DNA of 64,000 nt from Pseudomonadota bacterium (GCA_023423535.1 JAFAFL010000133.1:1-64000); one strand, 5' to 3'. Positions 31,750 through 42,370 are shown, numbered from the stretch's first letter. A program made the numbers and translations. The notes: a model not told the origin generated them from the letters alone.

Positions 31750-33228
31750 CTAGGTGAAGAGCTTCTCGATTGCGCGCAGCAGCTTCGCCTTCCCCGGCCC
31801 GTACGGCGGGTAGAGCATCTTCAGCAGCGCGGGGCGTCCCTGGTGGAGCACCGCGCGCTCGTGGCTGAGGGCTCGGATGCCGGCCTCGCCGTGGTAGCTG
31901 CCGAGGCCGCTTCCGCCCACACCGCCGAAGGGCAGGTCCGGGTTCGCGAGGTGGATGATGGTGTTGTTCACCACCGTCCCGCCCGCGGTGGTGCGCCCGA
32001 GCACCGTCTCCACGTTCGCTCCGCGCTTCGAGAACACGTAGAGCGCGAGCGGCTTGCCCCAGCGGCGCGACAGCTCGCAGGCCTCATCCAGCGTGTTGAA
32101 GGTCAGCACCGGCAGGAGCGGCCCGAAGAGCTCCTCCTCCATCACCGGCGAGTCCGGCGCCACGCCGGTCAGCACGGTGGGCGCGAAGTAGCGCTGCTCG
32201 ACGTCGGTCGCGCCACCGAGCTCCACGCGCGCGCCCTGTGCCACCGTGCGATCGAGCAGCGTCTTCAGCCGCCGCAGCGCACCGTCGTCGATCATCCGCG
32301 CGAAGTCGGGGCTCGCCTTCCGCGCCTCCTCGGTGGCGCCGTACATCTTCTCCACCGCGCGCCGCAGCGCCTCCACGAAGGCGTCCTGCTTCGAGGTGTG
32401 CACGAGCACGTAGTCCGGCGCCACGCAGGTCTGCCCGGCGTTGACGAACTTCCCCCACGCGATGCGCTCCGCCGCAGCCTGCACGTCCGCGGTCTCGTCC
32501 ACGATCGCCGGCGACTTCCCGCCGAGCTCGAGGGTCACCGACGCGAGGTGCTCCGCCGCCTTCTGCATCACCCGCTTGCCGATGCGCGTGCTGCCGGTGA
32601 AGAAGAAGTGATCGAACGGCAGCTCGAGCAGCGCGTCCGCCACCGCCACGCCGCCGGTGACGAGAGCGACCTCGCGCGGATCGAACGCGGAGGCGATGAC
32701 CGCCGCCAGCGCCTCCGCCGAGTGCGGCGCCTTCTCCGACGGACGAACGAGCACCGCGTTGCCCGCCGCCACCGCGGGGATGATCGGCGCGGCGGTGAGG
32801 TGGAAGGGGTAGTTCCACGCGCCGAGCACGAGCACCACACCGCGCGGCTCGTAGCGCACCTCCGCGCGCGTGCCGGCGAGCATCATCGGCGTGGGCACCG
32901 CCCTCGGCGCGAGCCAGTCCGCGAGGTGCGCGCGCGTGTGCGCGAGCTCCATCAGCACCGGCTGCAGCTCGGTGAGGTCGAACTCGGCGGCCGGCTTGCG
33001 GAAGTCGCGGAACGCCGCCTGGGCCAGGCGCTCGCGATTCTCGAGCAGCGCCGCGCGGAAGCGGTCGAGCCGCGCGAGGCGCTCCTTCACCGTCCTCTTC
33101 GCCAGCTCCCAGCGGTGGGCGCGCAGCCCTTCGAAGAGCGAGCGCGCCTGCGCGATGGCGCGCTCGTCCTCTTCCGTCAGAGGGGCGGGAGAGACGAGGC
33201 CGAGGGGGGCGGTGGCCGGAAGGGTCAT
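31750..33228 (-). CDS. Class 3-type aldehyde dehydrogenase
   Basis: A 492-aa NAD(P)-dependent ALDH closest in pattern to the ALDH3 group, which oxidises medium- and long-chain fatty aldehydes. Blocks are LGAWNYPFHLTAAPIIPAVA, FTGSTRIGKRVM, LELGGKSPAIV with the general-base Glu, NAGQTCVAPDYVL with the nucleophilic Cys, and PFGGVGGSGLGSYHG. The ATG at 33228 is used, a TTG 12 bases upstream being weaker. The C-terminus (YPPYGPGKAKLLRAIEKLF) is similar to the membrane-associating ends of some ALDH3 proteins. It stands alone and diverges from the AEC transporter. Confidence 0.93.
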   Translation of the reverse strand: MTLPATAPLGLVSPAPLTEEDERAIAQARSLFEGLRAHRWELAKRTVKERLARLDRFRAALLENRERLAQAAFRDFRKPAAEFDLTELQPVLMELAHTRAHLADWLAPRAVPTPMMLAGTRAEVRYEPRGVVLVLGAWNYPFHLTAAPIIPAVAAGNAVLVRPSEKAPHSAEALAAVIASAFDPREVALVTGGVAVADALLELPFDHFFFTGSTRIGKRVMQKAAEHLASVTLELGGKSPAIVDETADVQAAAERIAWGKFVNAGQTCVAPDYVLVHTSKQDAFVEALRRAVEKMYGATEEARKASPDFARMIDDGALRRLKTLLDRTVAQGARVELGGATDVEQRYFAPTVLTGVAPDSPVMEEELFGPLLPVLTFNTLDEACELSRRWGKPLALYVFSKRGANVETVLGRTTAGGTVVNNTIIHLANPDLPFGGVGGSGLGSYHGEAGIRALSHERAVLHQGRPALLKMLYPPYGPGKAKLLRAIEKLFT

Positions 33229-33348
33229 GGGCGGATTCAATGCCCGGCGGCCCGCGTCATTTCAAGCGGCTCTGCCGCAGCGCGTCGTCGGACGCTCGGC
33301 GCACGGTTGAGTGCCCGCTCGGCGGGCGCGAGTGATAGTCGCCCGCCG

Positions 33349-34251
33349 ATGCAGGGACTGGTGGCGCTGGTGGTGCTGAGCCTCGCCGCGGGCATGATCG
33401 CCCGCCGCACGAAGCGCTTTCCCCTGCAGACCGCGGAGGCGGTGAACGCGCTGGTGCTCAACGTGGCGCTGCCGGCGCTGGTCCTGCGTGCGATGCACCG
33501 CGTGGAGCTCGAGTGGGGCCTGCTCGCCGGCGCCGCGATGTTGTGGCTGCAGTTCCTCTTCGCCGCCCTGCTCTTCACCGGGCTGGGCCGCCTCGCTCGA
33601 CTGCCGCGCGGAACGGTGGGCGCGCTGGTGCTGACGGCCGGGCTCTCGAACACCGCGTTCATGGGGCTGCCGATCATCGAGGCCACGCTGGGCAGGGACG
33701 CGCTGGGCACCGCGGTGTTCGTCGATCAGTTGGGCTCGTTCCTGCTGGTGGCCACGCTCGGACTCGCCTTCGCGGCCGCTGCCTCGGGCAGGCGCCTCGA
33801 GCCGCGCGCGGTGGCCGCAAAGCTGCTCGGCTTCCCCGCCTTCATCGCGCTGGCCTGTGCATTCGCCCTGCGCGGCGTGGAGTTCCCGCTCTGGCTCGAC
33901 ACCACGCTGCTCCGGCTGGGCGAGCTGCTCACGCCGCTGGCGCTCTTCTCCGTCGGCTTCCAGCTCCGGCTGGGCAAGGTGCGCGAGCGGCTCGGCGCGC
34001 TGGCGCTGGGGCTCGGCTACAAGCTCGTGCTCGCGCCGCTGCTGCTCGCCCTCACCCTCCTCCTCTTCGAGGACCGCGCCTCGCAGACCTGGACCGTCAC
34101 CGTGCTCCAGTGCGCGATGCCGCCGATGGTCACCGGCAGCATCCTCGCCGCGCAGCACGACCTCGATCCGCCGCTCGCCGCCGCGATGGTCGGCGTGGGC
34201 ATCCCCGTCTCCGCGGCGACGCTGGCGGCCGTCATCTCGCTGGTGACCTGA
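33349..34251 (+). CDS. AEC-family (auxin efflux carrier-like) transporter
   Basis: A 300-aa integral membrane protein with about ten hydrophobic helices and the AEC family pattern: LNVALPALVLRAM near residue 42, an SNTAFMGLPII block near 104 and QCAMPPMVTGSILA near 262, which match the two inverted five-helix repeats. Bacterial members export malate, malonate or unknown organic anions. The substrate here cannot be inferred from the sequence. It lies divergently from the aldehyde dehydrogenase with a 120-base gap. Confidence 0.86.
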   Translation: MQGLVALVVLSLAAGMIARRTKRFPLQTAEAVNALVLNVALPALVLRAMHRVELEWGLLAGAAMLWLQFLFAALLFTGLGRLARLPRGTVGALVLTAGLSNTAFMGLPIIEATLGRDALGTAVFVDQLGSFLLVATLGLAFAAAASGRRLEPRAVAAKLLGFPAFIALACAFALRGVEFPLWLDTTLLRLGELLTPLALFSVGFQLRLGKVRERLGALALGLGYKLVLAPLLLALTLLLFEDRASQTWTVTVLQCAMPPMVTGSILAAQHDLDPPLAAAMVGVGIPVSAATLAAVISLVT

Positions 34252-34293
34252 CCGCACCGCATCGAGGCACGCGCCGTGAAGTACGGTGCACCC

Positions 34294-35193
34294 ATGCGGT
34301 CGCCGAGCCACGCCCTCCCCGCCCTGCTCTGCCTTCTCCTCGCGCCGCTGGCGCACGCGCAGGCCCCGTCGGAGGGCGCGGCGCAGACCGCAGCAGGCTG
34401 TCCCGCCGAACGGCGCGTGCGCTTCGATCCGGCGACGTGGGTGAAGCAGCTGCGCGCCGCGCATGACGTGGAAGGGCTCCAGTCGCAGCTCACCCGCGTG
34501 GGCCTCGAGCCGATAGACGCCACCTGTCCCGAAGGGGCCGGCGAGCGCCCCTGGTTCAGCGCAGTGAACGCCTTCGACGCGCGCATCGACCCACAGGCCC
34601 GGGCGGTGCGGGTGGTGAACGTGCTCGGCGGGCTGTGCGCGGAGAAGCCGGCGTCGATCAGCGAGGCCGCGCCCGAGTTCCAGCGTGGCGCGGTCTTCGT
34701 GGCGATCGGCAAAGGCGAGTGGTGCCGGCTCGACGCGCCGTTCCTCAACGCGCAGGGCTCCGCGTGGGGGCCCTCGCTGTGCGTGCCCACGGTCTTCGGC
34801 TTCGAGTCGCTCGTGTCCCCGGACCACAAGGCGCTGGCGGTGACGGAGAAGCAGGAGTGGTGCGGCGGGTCCGGCAGCTCGCGCGGCGACAGCGAGTGGC
34901 GCGGCTACTACGAAGTGCGCGGCTTCGCCCTCCACGAGCTGCTCCGCCTGCAGCTGCGCGAGGGCCGGTACCACACCGGCGCGGGCGTGGGCCTCGAGAC
35001 GGTCCGTCGCGTGACGATGAAGGGCGAGCCGCCGAAGCTCATCGACGTCCAGATGAAGCGGACCTGCCTCACGGACGACGCGGAGAAGGGAGAGCAGGCA
35101 CACCCGCTCGCCGAGTCCTACGCCTGCACGCCGGCGCAAGCGCGCAGCGTCTTCCGCTACCACGACGGGCGTTATCAGGAGGAGGCGCCTTGA
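34294..35193 (+). CDS. Secreted protein of unknown function
   Basis: A 299-aa protein with a signal peptide (LPALLCLLLAPLAHAQA) followed by a mature domain containing about eight cysteines spread along its length and no recognised motif. The pattern (GLCAEKPAS, EWCRLDAPF, EKQEWCGGSGSS) suggests a compact disulphide-stabilised fold. The ATG at 34294 is preferred over a GTG 18 bases upstream because the signal peptide follows it directly. Confidence 0.7.
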   Translation: MRSPSHALPALLCLLLAPLAHAQAPSEGAAQTAAGCPAERRVRFDPATWVKQLRAAHDVEGLQSQLTRVGLEPIDATCPEGAGERPWFSAVNAFDARIDPQARAVRVVNVLGGLCAEKPASISEAAPEFQRGAVFVAIGKGEWCRLDAPFLNAQGSAWGPSLCVPTVFGFESLVSPDHKALAVTEKQEWCGGSGSSRGDSEWRGYYEVRGFALHELLRLQLREGRYHTGAGVGLETVRRVTMKGEPPKLIDVQMKRTCLTDDAEKGEQAHPLAESYACTPAQARSVFRYHDGRYQEEAP

Positions 35194-35562
35194 CCCCTAC
35201 ACCCGCCTGCAGGTGAGGATTGCGGTCACTCGACGCGCTGTTGCCCCCACATGCCCCACTTTGCAGCGCCCCACCGCACGCCGAACCTCCGCCGGCTGAT
35301 GCTGCTGACGGTGGTGCTGCTCTATCTGTGGTTCGCGGGCCCCGCGCCGGTCGACTCCGGTGAGTCGCGCGGCCGCCGCCGCATCCACGACCCGCGCGCG
35401 CACGGTCACGAAGCCGGCGGGTGGCATACCGGACTACCTTCACCCTCGCGTGCGCGGCGTGACGTAGGGACCGTGTCGCAGCGCGTCGCGGCGCGTCGTC
35501 GTCCTTCGCGCAGAGGCTGAGCGCGCGGGGCATCGTTCCGCGGTCGTGCCCATATTGGGTGC
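35194..35562. other. Intergenic stretch, no convincing gene
   Basis: These 369 bases hold one possible frame (35251-35520, 89 aa) that has a single hydrophobic segment (LMLLTVVLLYLWFAGPAPV) and then Arg-rich low-complexity sequence. It has no ribosome binding site and its tail looks non-coding, so it is not annotated as a gene. A short direct repeat of GCGCGTCG occurs near 35483-35500. I see no promoter or terminator. Confidence 0.4.
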
Positions 35563-37593
35563 ATGCCCTCCGAGCGCCCGACGCTCCCGATCGATCCCGC
35601 GATCCTCTTCGACGCACTGCGGCTCGTCCGCCAGGCGCGGGTCTCTCTGTCGGTGCCGCTCGCGCCCGGTCCGCTCTTCCCCGGCCTTGCGGTGAAGGAG
35701 GGCACCGTCGCGCGCGTGGAGGTGCAGGTTCGGGACGGCGAACTCGATCTGCCCGGGGCGACGGTGGAGCTGTTGCCCGCGCTCGACGGTCCGCTGTTCA
35801 CGCGGGTGAAGGGCATCGGCTTCGGGGCGAACCGGCGGTTGGCGGTGAGGCTCGGCGGCTTTCCGGATCTGCAGCTGGGCCCGCCGGTGCCTTCGCGCGT
35901 GGAGGCGCTCTCGGACTGGCTGCGCGACGGCGGCCCGGACGAGCTCGGCGTGAGGCTCTTCGGCGTGAAGGTGGGCAAGGTCTCCGCGGAGCGGGTGGCG
36001 AAGCTCGCGCCGGATCCGGTGGAGCTCCTCACCGAGCCGCAGACCCCGGGCGCGCCGCAGCTCGAGGGCGCTCGGGTGCAGGTGACCGACGTGGTGCTCG
36101 ACGAGGGCGTGCTGCTCCTCGGTCCGCTCGGCCGCGTGCGCGTGGGTTGCGAAGCAGGTGGCAGCCTGGAGCTCTCAGGCGGCGAGGCGCGGCTCGAGGC
36201 CGACCTGCGCTGGTCGGAGCTGCACCTCACCCACGAGCGGCTAAAGGTCGCCGACGGAGAGGGCCGCGCGGTGGTGCGCGTGGAGGCGCAGCTCGCGGGA
36301 TTTCACGGCGAACGTGATGGCGAGGCCCCCACGTTGACGGTGCACGCACGGCTCGAGGACCTGCAGCTGCGCGCCTCCGAGATGCACGCACACCTTCCCG
36401 GCGGTGACTTCGCGGAGCTCTCCCTCGCGCACTGCGCCGGCGGGACGGTGGACGTCGAGTGGCGCTCGGGTTCCGGCTCGGAAGACGGGTGGCCGCGCTT
36501 TCGCTGTGCTCTCCCGCGCGCGGGCGGCACGTTGACGAAGGGCCGGGTGACGCTGCCCATCGAGGGACGGCCGGTGCCCGTCGAGGCGGAGAGCTCTTCG
36601 TTCGACGGCAGCATCGTCGCGACGAACGACACGCTCGCGGTGAAGGGCGCGCTGACCGTGCACGGGCGCGTGGCCGCGTTTCAGCCCACGGCGATGGCGG
36701 TGTCGCTGGACCTCTACGACTGCGAGCTGCACGGCGACGCGGACGTGGAGCTTGATCTTCAGCGCGGCGCGGTGCTCAGGGGTCGCGGTCTTCGGGGCCG
36801 CACGCGCATCCGCGAGGCGCGGGTGCAGGGCTGGCTCGAGCAGGTGTCGCTCGACGTGGAGGACGGCTCCACCGCGGAGCTCGAGCTGGAGCGGCTGGTG
36901 CTCACGCCCTCGGGCGACGCGATCGTCGAGGGTGAGGGCGAACTGGCGCTGCGGCTCCACCGCATGTTCGTGCGCCACCAGCGCGCCACGCTGGAGGGAG
37001 ACGCGGCAAGGCTGGAGGGGCGGGCCCGGGTTCGGCTCGATACGCGTGAGGGCGTGGAGCTGGACCGCGCGCAGATGGCGCTCGCCGCCGCGCATTGGGG
37101 ACTGGGCGTGACGCTGGGCAACGGGCTGTCGGCGCGGATGGATGGCCGCTACGCGATGCGGCTCGGCGGTGCGCGGGTGGACGTGGAGCGGGAGAAGTTC
37201 GAGCTCGACGACGTGCGGGACGGGAACGTGCGCGCGGACATCACGCGCGGCTGGGTTGAGCTCCCCGCCGGTCACCGGATCCGCCTGCGCGACGGCAGCC
37301 GGCTGGAGCTCGACCTGCGCGAGGCCGTGCTCACCAACGCGCGCGGGCTCACCCTGCGCGGACCGCTCTCGCTCTCGGCGCGGCTGGAGGCGGACGACGA
37401 CCTGCTCGCGGCGGTGGCGCTGGCGGGGCTCGACCTCGGCGAGCTGCGCGCGGACCGCCACCATCTGCGGCTGACGCTGGACGGGCTGGAGGTCGCGCCG
37501 GACGGAAGCTTCCTCGTGCGCAACCTGCGCGTCGGCGTGCAGTCGGAGGTGGACGCGGTGAGCGGCAGGCTCGTGATGGAGGAGCTTCGGTAG
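35563..37593 (+). CDS. Large beta-repeat protein, AsmA-like in texture, unknown
   Basis: A 676-aa protein without signal peptide or transmembrane helix. It is composed almost wholly of short alternating strands such as LEGARVQVTDVVLDEGVLLL and AVLRGRGLRGRTRIREARVQ. The run of strand-turn-strand units of 15-25 residues with amphipathic alternation recalls the AsmA/TamB or bridge-like lipid-transfer proteins, but no family signature is certain and the usual N-terminal anchor is absent. The start ATG at 35563 follows a weak ribosome binding site. Function unknown. Confidence 0.7.
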   Translation: MPSERPTLPIDPAILFDALRLVRQARVSLSVPLAPGPLFPGLAVKEGTVARVEVQVRDGELDLPGATVELLPALDGPLFTRVKGIGFGANRRLAVRLGGFPDLQLGPPVPSRVEALSDWLRDGGPDELGVRLFGVKVGKVSAERVAKLAPDPVELLTEPQTPGAPQLEGARVQVTDVVLDEGVLLLGPLGRVRVGCEAGGSLELSGGEARLEADLRWSELHLTHERLKVADGEGRAVVRVEAQLAGFHGERDGEAPTLTVHARLEDLQLRASEMHAHLPGGDFAELSLAHCAGGTVDVEWRSGSGSEDGWPRFRCALPRAGGTLTKGRVTLPIEGRPVPVEAESSSFDGSIVATNDTLAVKGALTVHGRVAAFQPTAMAVSLDLYDCELHGDADVELDLQRGAVLRGRGLRGRTRIREARVQGWLEQVSLDVEDGSTAELELERLVLTPSGDAIVEGEGELALRLHRMFVRHQRATLEGDAARLEGRARVRLDTREGVELDRAQMALAAAHWGLGVTLGNGLSARMDGRYAMRLGGARVDVEREKFELDDVRDGNVRADITRGWVELPAGHRIRLRDGSRLELDLREAVLTNARGLTLRGPLSLSARLEADDDLLAAVALAGLDLGELRADRHHLRLTLDGLEVAPDGSFLVRNLRVGVQSEVDAVSGRLVMEELR

Positions 37594-37632
37594 CTGCGGC
37601 ACGATGCGCCCCTTTCTGAAGGGACGTGACCG

Positions 37633-38016
37633 ATGCCGCGTGCACTGGACCCCGAGGTGGAGGATGCACTGGCGCTGCTCGAGCCGCTCGGCGACGTCTT
37701 TCCGCGCGCGATGTTCGGCGGCTGGGGGCTCTACCTCGACGGGCGCATGTTCGCGCTCATCGGCGACGGGCAGCTCTACCTGAAGGCGGACGACGAGACC
37801 CGCGAGGCCTTCCGCGCCGCGGGCTGCCGTCCATTCGGGATGGAGATCGCCGGCAAGTGGAAGGAGCTGGGCTACTGGACCCCGCCGGAGCGCGCGGCCG
37901 ACGACCGGCGGGAGTTGCTCCCCTGGGCACGACGCGCCGTCGAAGCGGCCGCGAGAGCCGCGGAGAAGAAGGCGAAGAAGGCCTCTTCTCCCGCGCGCCG
38001 CACCGCGAAGTCGTAG
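37633..38016 (+). CDS. TfoX/Sxy N-terminal domain protein
   Basis: A 127-aa protein with the TfoX-N fold: ALLEPLGDVFPRAMFGGWGL, then FALIGDGQLYLKADDETREA and a closing GYWTPPE. The domain occurs in the competence regulator TfoX/Sxy but also in many short proteins of unknown role. The tail is Ala/Lys-rich and basic. It follows the beta-repeat gene by 39 bases on the same strand and may be cotranscribed with it. Confidence 0.86.
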   Translation: MPRALDPEVEDALALLEPLGDVFPRAMFGGWGLYLDGRMFALIGDGQLYLKADDETREAFRAAGCRPFGMEIAGKWKELGYWTPPERAADDRRELLPWARRAVEAAARAAEKKAKKASSPARRTAKS

Positions 38017-38095
38017 CCGCCCCGTGCTCGCGCACAGGCAGGGAACTCCCCTTCTCCGGGTGCACGCGGGAAGTGATGCGCCTATCGTGCACTGC

Positions 38096-38605
38096 ATGTT
38101 CGTTCGCCCCAGCGCCCCGAAAGCCCTCTTCGTCGTCACCGGTATGGCGGCTGTCCTCCTCGCCTGCGGCGACCTCTCCGAACGCCGGGTCATCGCGGAC
38201 GACGTGCGCAAGGCCCGGGATGCGGTGACGTCCATCCGTCGCTGCACGCCCTCGGAGAGCGCGGCGGCTCGGCCCATCGCGTCGGTCAGCCCATTCGCGG
38301 ACGAAGTGGGCATCTTCTCCGGTCCCCTCGAGTTGGGTGCGGCCTGCACGCTGATGTGGTGCGGGGAGGGGGCATGCTGCAACAGCTGCGGGACGCTCGC
38401 CTCGCTCCACGCCGGCGAGGACCGCGAAGGTCCAGTCCTCCGCTGGAAGGAGAATGAGTCGCCGTTGGCGTTCGGGATCACCGACTGCAGCATCGAGCCC
38501 GTGGCAGAGGAGTTGAAGCGAGTCGAGGTCGTGGTCCGGGGACGGCTCGAGGTGCTCGAGTACGCGACGAGCCTCCACGTCGATGATGTCTGCCGGGTGG
38601 AGTGA
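38096..38605 (+). CDS. Lipoprotein of unknown function
   Basis: A 169-aa lipoprotein with signal peptide ALFVVTGMAAVLLAC, where the Cys is the lipidation site. The mature part has a Cys cluster (CTLMWCGEGACCNSCG, around residues 82-97) of the kind that binds metal or forms nested disulphides. There are no other recognisable features. It precedes the FAD oxidoreductase gene by 75 bases on the same strand. Confidence 0.68.
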   Translation: MFVRPSAPKALFVVTGMAAVLLACGDLSERRVIADDVRKARDAVTSIRRCTPSESAAARPIASVSPFADEVGIFSGPLELGAACTLMWCGEGACCNSCGTLASLHAGEDREGPVLRWKENESPLAFGITDCSIEPVAEELKRVEVVVRGRLEVLEYATSLHVDDVCRVE

Positions 38606-38680
38606 GGAGCCTCCGCGAGGAAGCGCCGCTCTCATCGTGCGGTGGACGCGCCGCGGCCCACGGGCGAAGGTGCGCGGCCC

Positions 38681-40021
<1,341 letters not shown>

Positions 40022-40420
40022 ATGCGGCTGTTCGGCGTGGAGGAGGCGAGGAAGTTCGTGCCCTTCCTCATGGAGACCTTCGGCAGGGTGCGCGGCTACA
40101 TCGACGAGGCGCGGACGCGGACGGCGCTGCTCGACGCGGGCGTGCCCAACGCGAAGGACGGCGCGCGGCTCCGCGAGGAGATCGAAGCCTACGCGGTGAA
40201 GATCCGCGAGGCGCTGGCGGGCCTCGAGGACAGCGGAATCGAGATCAAGTCGGTGGAGGGCCTGGTGGACTTCCGCGCCACCCACGAGGGCCGCATCGTC
40301 TACCTCTGCTGGAAGTACCCCGAGCCCACGGTGGAGCACTGGCACGAGCTCGACGCGGGCTTTGCCGGGCGCCGCACCATCGAGGACCCCTCGGAGTTCA
40401 CGCCGTCCTTCCTCAGCTGA
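40022..40420 (+). CDS. DUF2203 protein
   Basis: A 132-aa helical protein with the DUF2203 pattern: an opening F..EEAR..VP.L helix and the closing block GLVDFRATHEGRIVYLCWKY, then EHWHELDAGFAGRRTI. Its ATG directly follows the stop codon of the FAD oxidoreductase gene, indicating cotranslation. DUF2203 proteins have no established role. The surrounding genes suggest a lipid-related or redox function at most. Confidence 0.84.
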   Translation: MRLFGVEEARKFVPFLMETFGRVRGYIDEARTRTALLDAGVPNAKDGARLREEIEAYAVKIREALAGLEDSGIEIKSVEGLVDFRATHEGRIVYLCWKYPEPTVEHWHELDAGFAGRRTIEDPSEFTPSFLS

Positions 40421-40478
40421 CGGCCGCCCGGCGAGGCGCCTGCCGTTCTAATGAGGTCTGATCCCAGTGCCCTGGGGT

Positions 40479-41927
40479 ATGACGCGGGCCGTGAAAGACC
40501 TCGCGACGACCCAGACCGCAACCACCGAGTTCAACGAGACGGGCCGCACCCACGGCCTCTCCCTCATCTACTGGCTCCTCGAACAGCACATCGTGGTGCT
40601 GCTCGCCATCCCCACCGTCATCGCCGCGATCGCCACCCTCGTCGCGGGCGGAACCTGGTGGGTCTTCCCCGTGGCCTGGCTGGCGGTGCCGCTCTTCGGC
40701 GTGATCCTCCCGCTGATGGCGCTGGTGTACCGCTCGCACCTGCACGACGACGGGCCTACCGACTGGGAGCCGCACCTCACCTGGCGCGACCCGAAGGACG
40801 CGGACAAGTGGCGCGGCCGGAAGATCCCGATGGAGATCGTCTACGAGGCCTACATGGCCCAGAAGCTCGACTTCAAGGGCGACGTCTACGAGACCTTCCT
40901 CCGCCGCAACCGGCTCTTCCGGTTCTGCTTCACCTGGGGCGACATCAAGTTCTACTTCCGCGAGTTCCTCGGGCAGAACGTGACGCACAGCCAGGAGAGC
41001 GACCACGGCGACATCGCCCACGTCTACAACCGCGGGAACGACTTCTATAACTGGTTCCTCGGGCCCTCGATGACCTACACCAGCGGCATCTTCCGCGACC
41101 CGAACGAGTCGCTGGAGGCGGCGCAGGAGCGGAAGCTCGAGACCATCTGCCAGTACGTGCAGATGAAGCCGGGCGACAAGCACCTCGACATCGGCTGCGG
41201 CTGGGGCCCGATGATCGTCCACGCGGCGAAGCACCACGGCACGCACAGCACCGGCGTCACGCTCGCGAAGGAGCAGGCCGAGTGGGCGCGGAAGCGGGCC
41301 GAGGACAACGGCGTGAGCGACCGCGTCCGCATCATCGTGGACGACTACCGCAACCTGCCGGCGGAGAAGTTCGACAAGATCACCTGCCTCGAGATGGCCG
41401 AGCACGTCGGCATCAAGAACTTCCAGAAGTTCCTGCTGCAGGTGAAGGGGATGCTGAAGGACGACGGCATCTTCTACCTGCAGATCGCCGGGCTGCGCCG
41501 CGCGTGGAAGTTCCAGGATCTGGTGTGGGGCCTGTTCATGGCCAAGTACATCTTCCCCGGCGCGGACGCGTCCTGCCCGCTGGGCTTCGTGGTGTCCCAG
41601 GCCGAGCGCGCGGAGTTCGAGATCCACCGCGTGGAGAACTGCGGCGTCCACTACGCGCTGACGATCAAGAAGTGGTACGAGAACTGGGTTCGCAACGAGA
41701 AGCAGATCGTCGCGAAGTACGGCCAGCGCTGGTACCGGATGTGGCTGGTGTTCCTCGGCTGGTCGGTGATCGTCGGCGGCCAGGGCGGCTCGACGGTCTT
41801 CATGATCACGATGACGAAGAACATCGAGAACGACAAGACGACCGTCTCCCCCGAGGAGGCGAAGGACGTCGCGTTCAGCCGTCAGGATCGCTGGGTCGGC
41901 CCGAAGCCGGTGGCCACGCAGCAGTAG
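40479..41927 (+). CDS. Cyclopropane-fatty-acid-synthase-family methyltransferase with membrane anchor
   Basis: A 482-aa SAM-dependent methyltransferase. Two transmembrane helices lie at about 35-75 (VVLLAIPTVIAAIATLVA and VFPVAWLAVPLFGVILPL). The catalytic domain has the VYNRGNDFYNWFLG block near 180, SAM motif I LDIGCGWGPM near 235 and EMAEHVG near 300. The N-terminal helices plus the FYNWFLGPSMTYTSGIF block look like fungal sphingolipid C9-methyltransferases more than like the soluble bacterial Cfa. Start: ATG at 40479 or GTG 12 bases upstream. It follows the FAD oxidoreductase and DUF2203 genes and may modify membrane lipids together with them. Confidence 0.85.
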   Translation: MTRAVKDLATTQTATTEFNETGRTHGLSLIYWLLEQHIVVLLAIPTVIAAIATLVAGGTWWVFPVAWLAVPLFGVILPLMALVYRSHLHDDGPTDWEPHLTWRDPKDADKWRGRKIPMEIVYEAYMAQKLDFKGDVYETFLRRNRLFRFCFTWGDIKFYFREFLGQNVTHSQESDHGDIAHVYNRGNDFYNWFLGPSMTYTSGIFRDPNESLEAAQERKLETICQYVQMKPGDKHLDIGCGWGPMIVHAAKHHGTHSTGVTLAKEQAEWARKRAEDNGVSDRVRIIVDDYRNLPAEKFDKITCLEMAEHVGIKNFQKFLLQVKGMLKDDGIFYLQIAGLRRAWKFQDLVWGLFMAKYIFPGADASCPLGFVVSQAERAEFEIHRVENCGVHYALTIKKWYENWVRNEKQIVAKYGQRWYRMWLVFLGWSVIVGGQGGSTVFMITMTKNIENDKTTVSPEEAKDVAFSRQDRWVGPKPVATQQ

Positions 41928-42010
41928 AAGTCTTCTGCGGCGGGGGAGGCGGCGCGGCCCGGAGCGAATCTCCGTGCCGCGCGCCCGCGGTGGCGTTACT
42001 CCCGCGCGCC

Positions 42011-42370
42011 ATGAGCCCTCGTCCCCTCCTCCCCGCCGAGCGCGTCCACCCCGCCGTCACCGACATCCTCTCCCGCTTCCACCGCAGCACGGTGGACGAG
42101 GTCGAACAGACCGTCGCCCGCGACCGCTGGGTCGTCGTCGGCATGCGGCAGAACCCGGTGGTGAAGAAGGCGCGTGCCTTCCTCGAGCGCGAGGGGATCG
42201 CCTTCACCTACCTCGAGTACGGCAGCTACCTCGGCGAGTGGAAGCGCAGGCTCGCGATCAAGCTGTGGGCCGGCTTCCCCACCTACCCGATGATCTTCCG
42301 CGAGGGCGTGCTGCTCGGCGGGCTCTCGGAGCTGGTGGCGCTGAAGGAGCGGGGCGAGCTCAAGCCCTGA
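42011..42370 (+). CDS. Glutaredoxin-like protein lacking all cysteines
   Basis: A 119-aa protein with the glutaredoxin fold signature: a strand-helix pair WVVVGMRQNPVVKKARAFLE (40-59) where monothiol glutaredoxins have a Cys, and WAGFPTYPMIF then GVLLGG in the cis-Pro/GSH-binding region. The active-site position reads QNPV, and there is no Cys anywhere in the protein, so thiol chemistry is impossible. It may act as a binding or scaffold protein. The last 11 bases overlap the stop end of the convergent GNAT gene. Confidence 0.78.
   Translation: MSPRPLLPAERVHPAVTDILSRFHRSTVDEVEQTVARDRWVVVGMRQNPVVKKARAFLEREGIAFTYLEYGSYLGEWKRRLAIKLWAGFPTYPMIFREGVLLGGLSELVALKERGELKP

Noticed and set aside
35251..35520. 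Possible 89-aa membrane protein
   Set aside because: One hydrophobic segment but no ribosome binding site and an Arg-rich non-coding-like tail.
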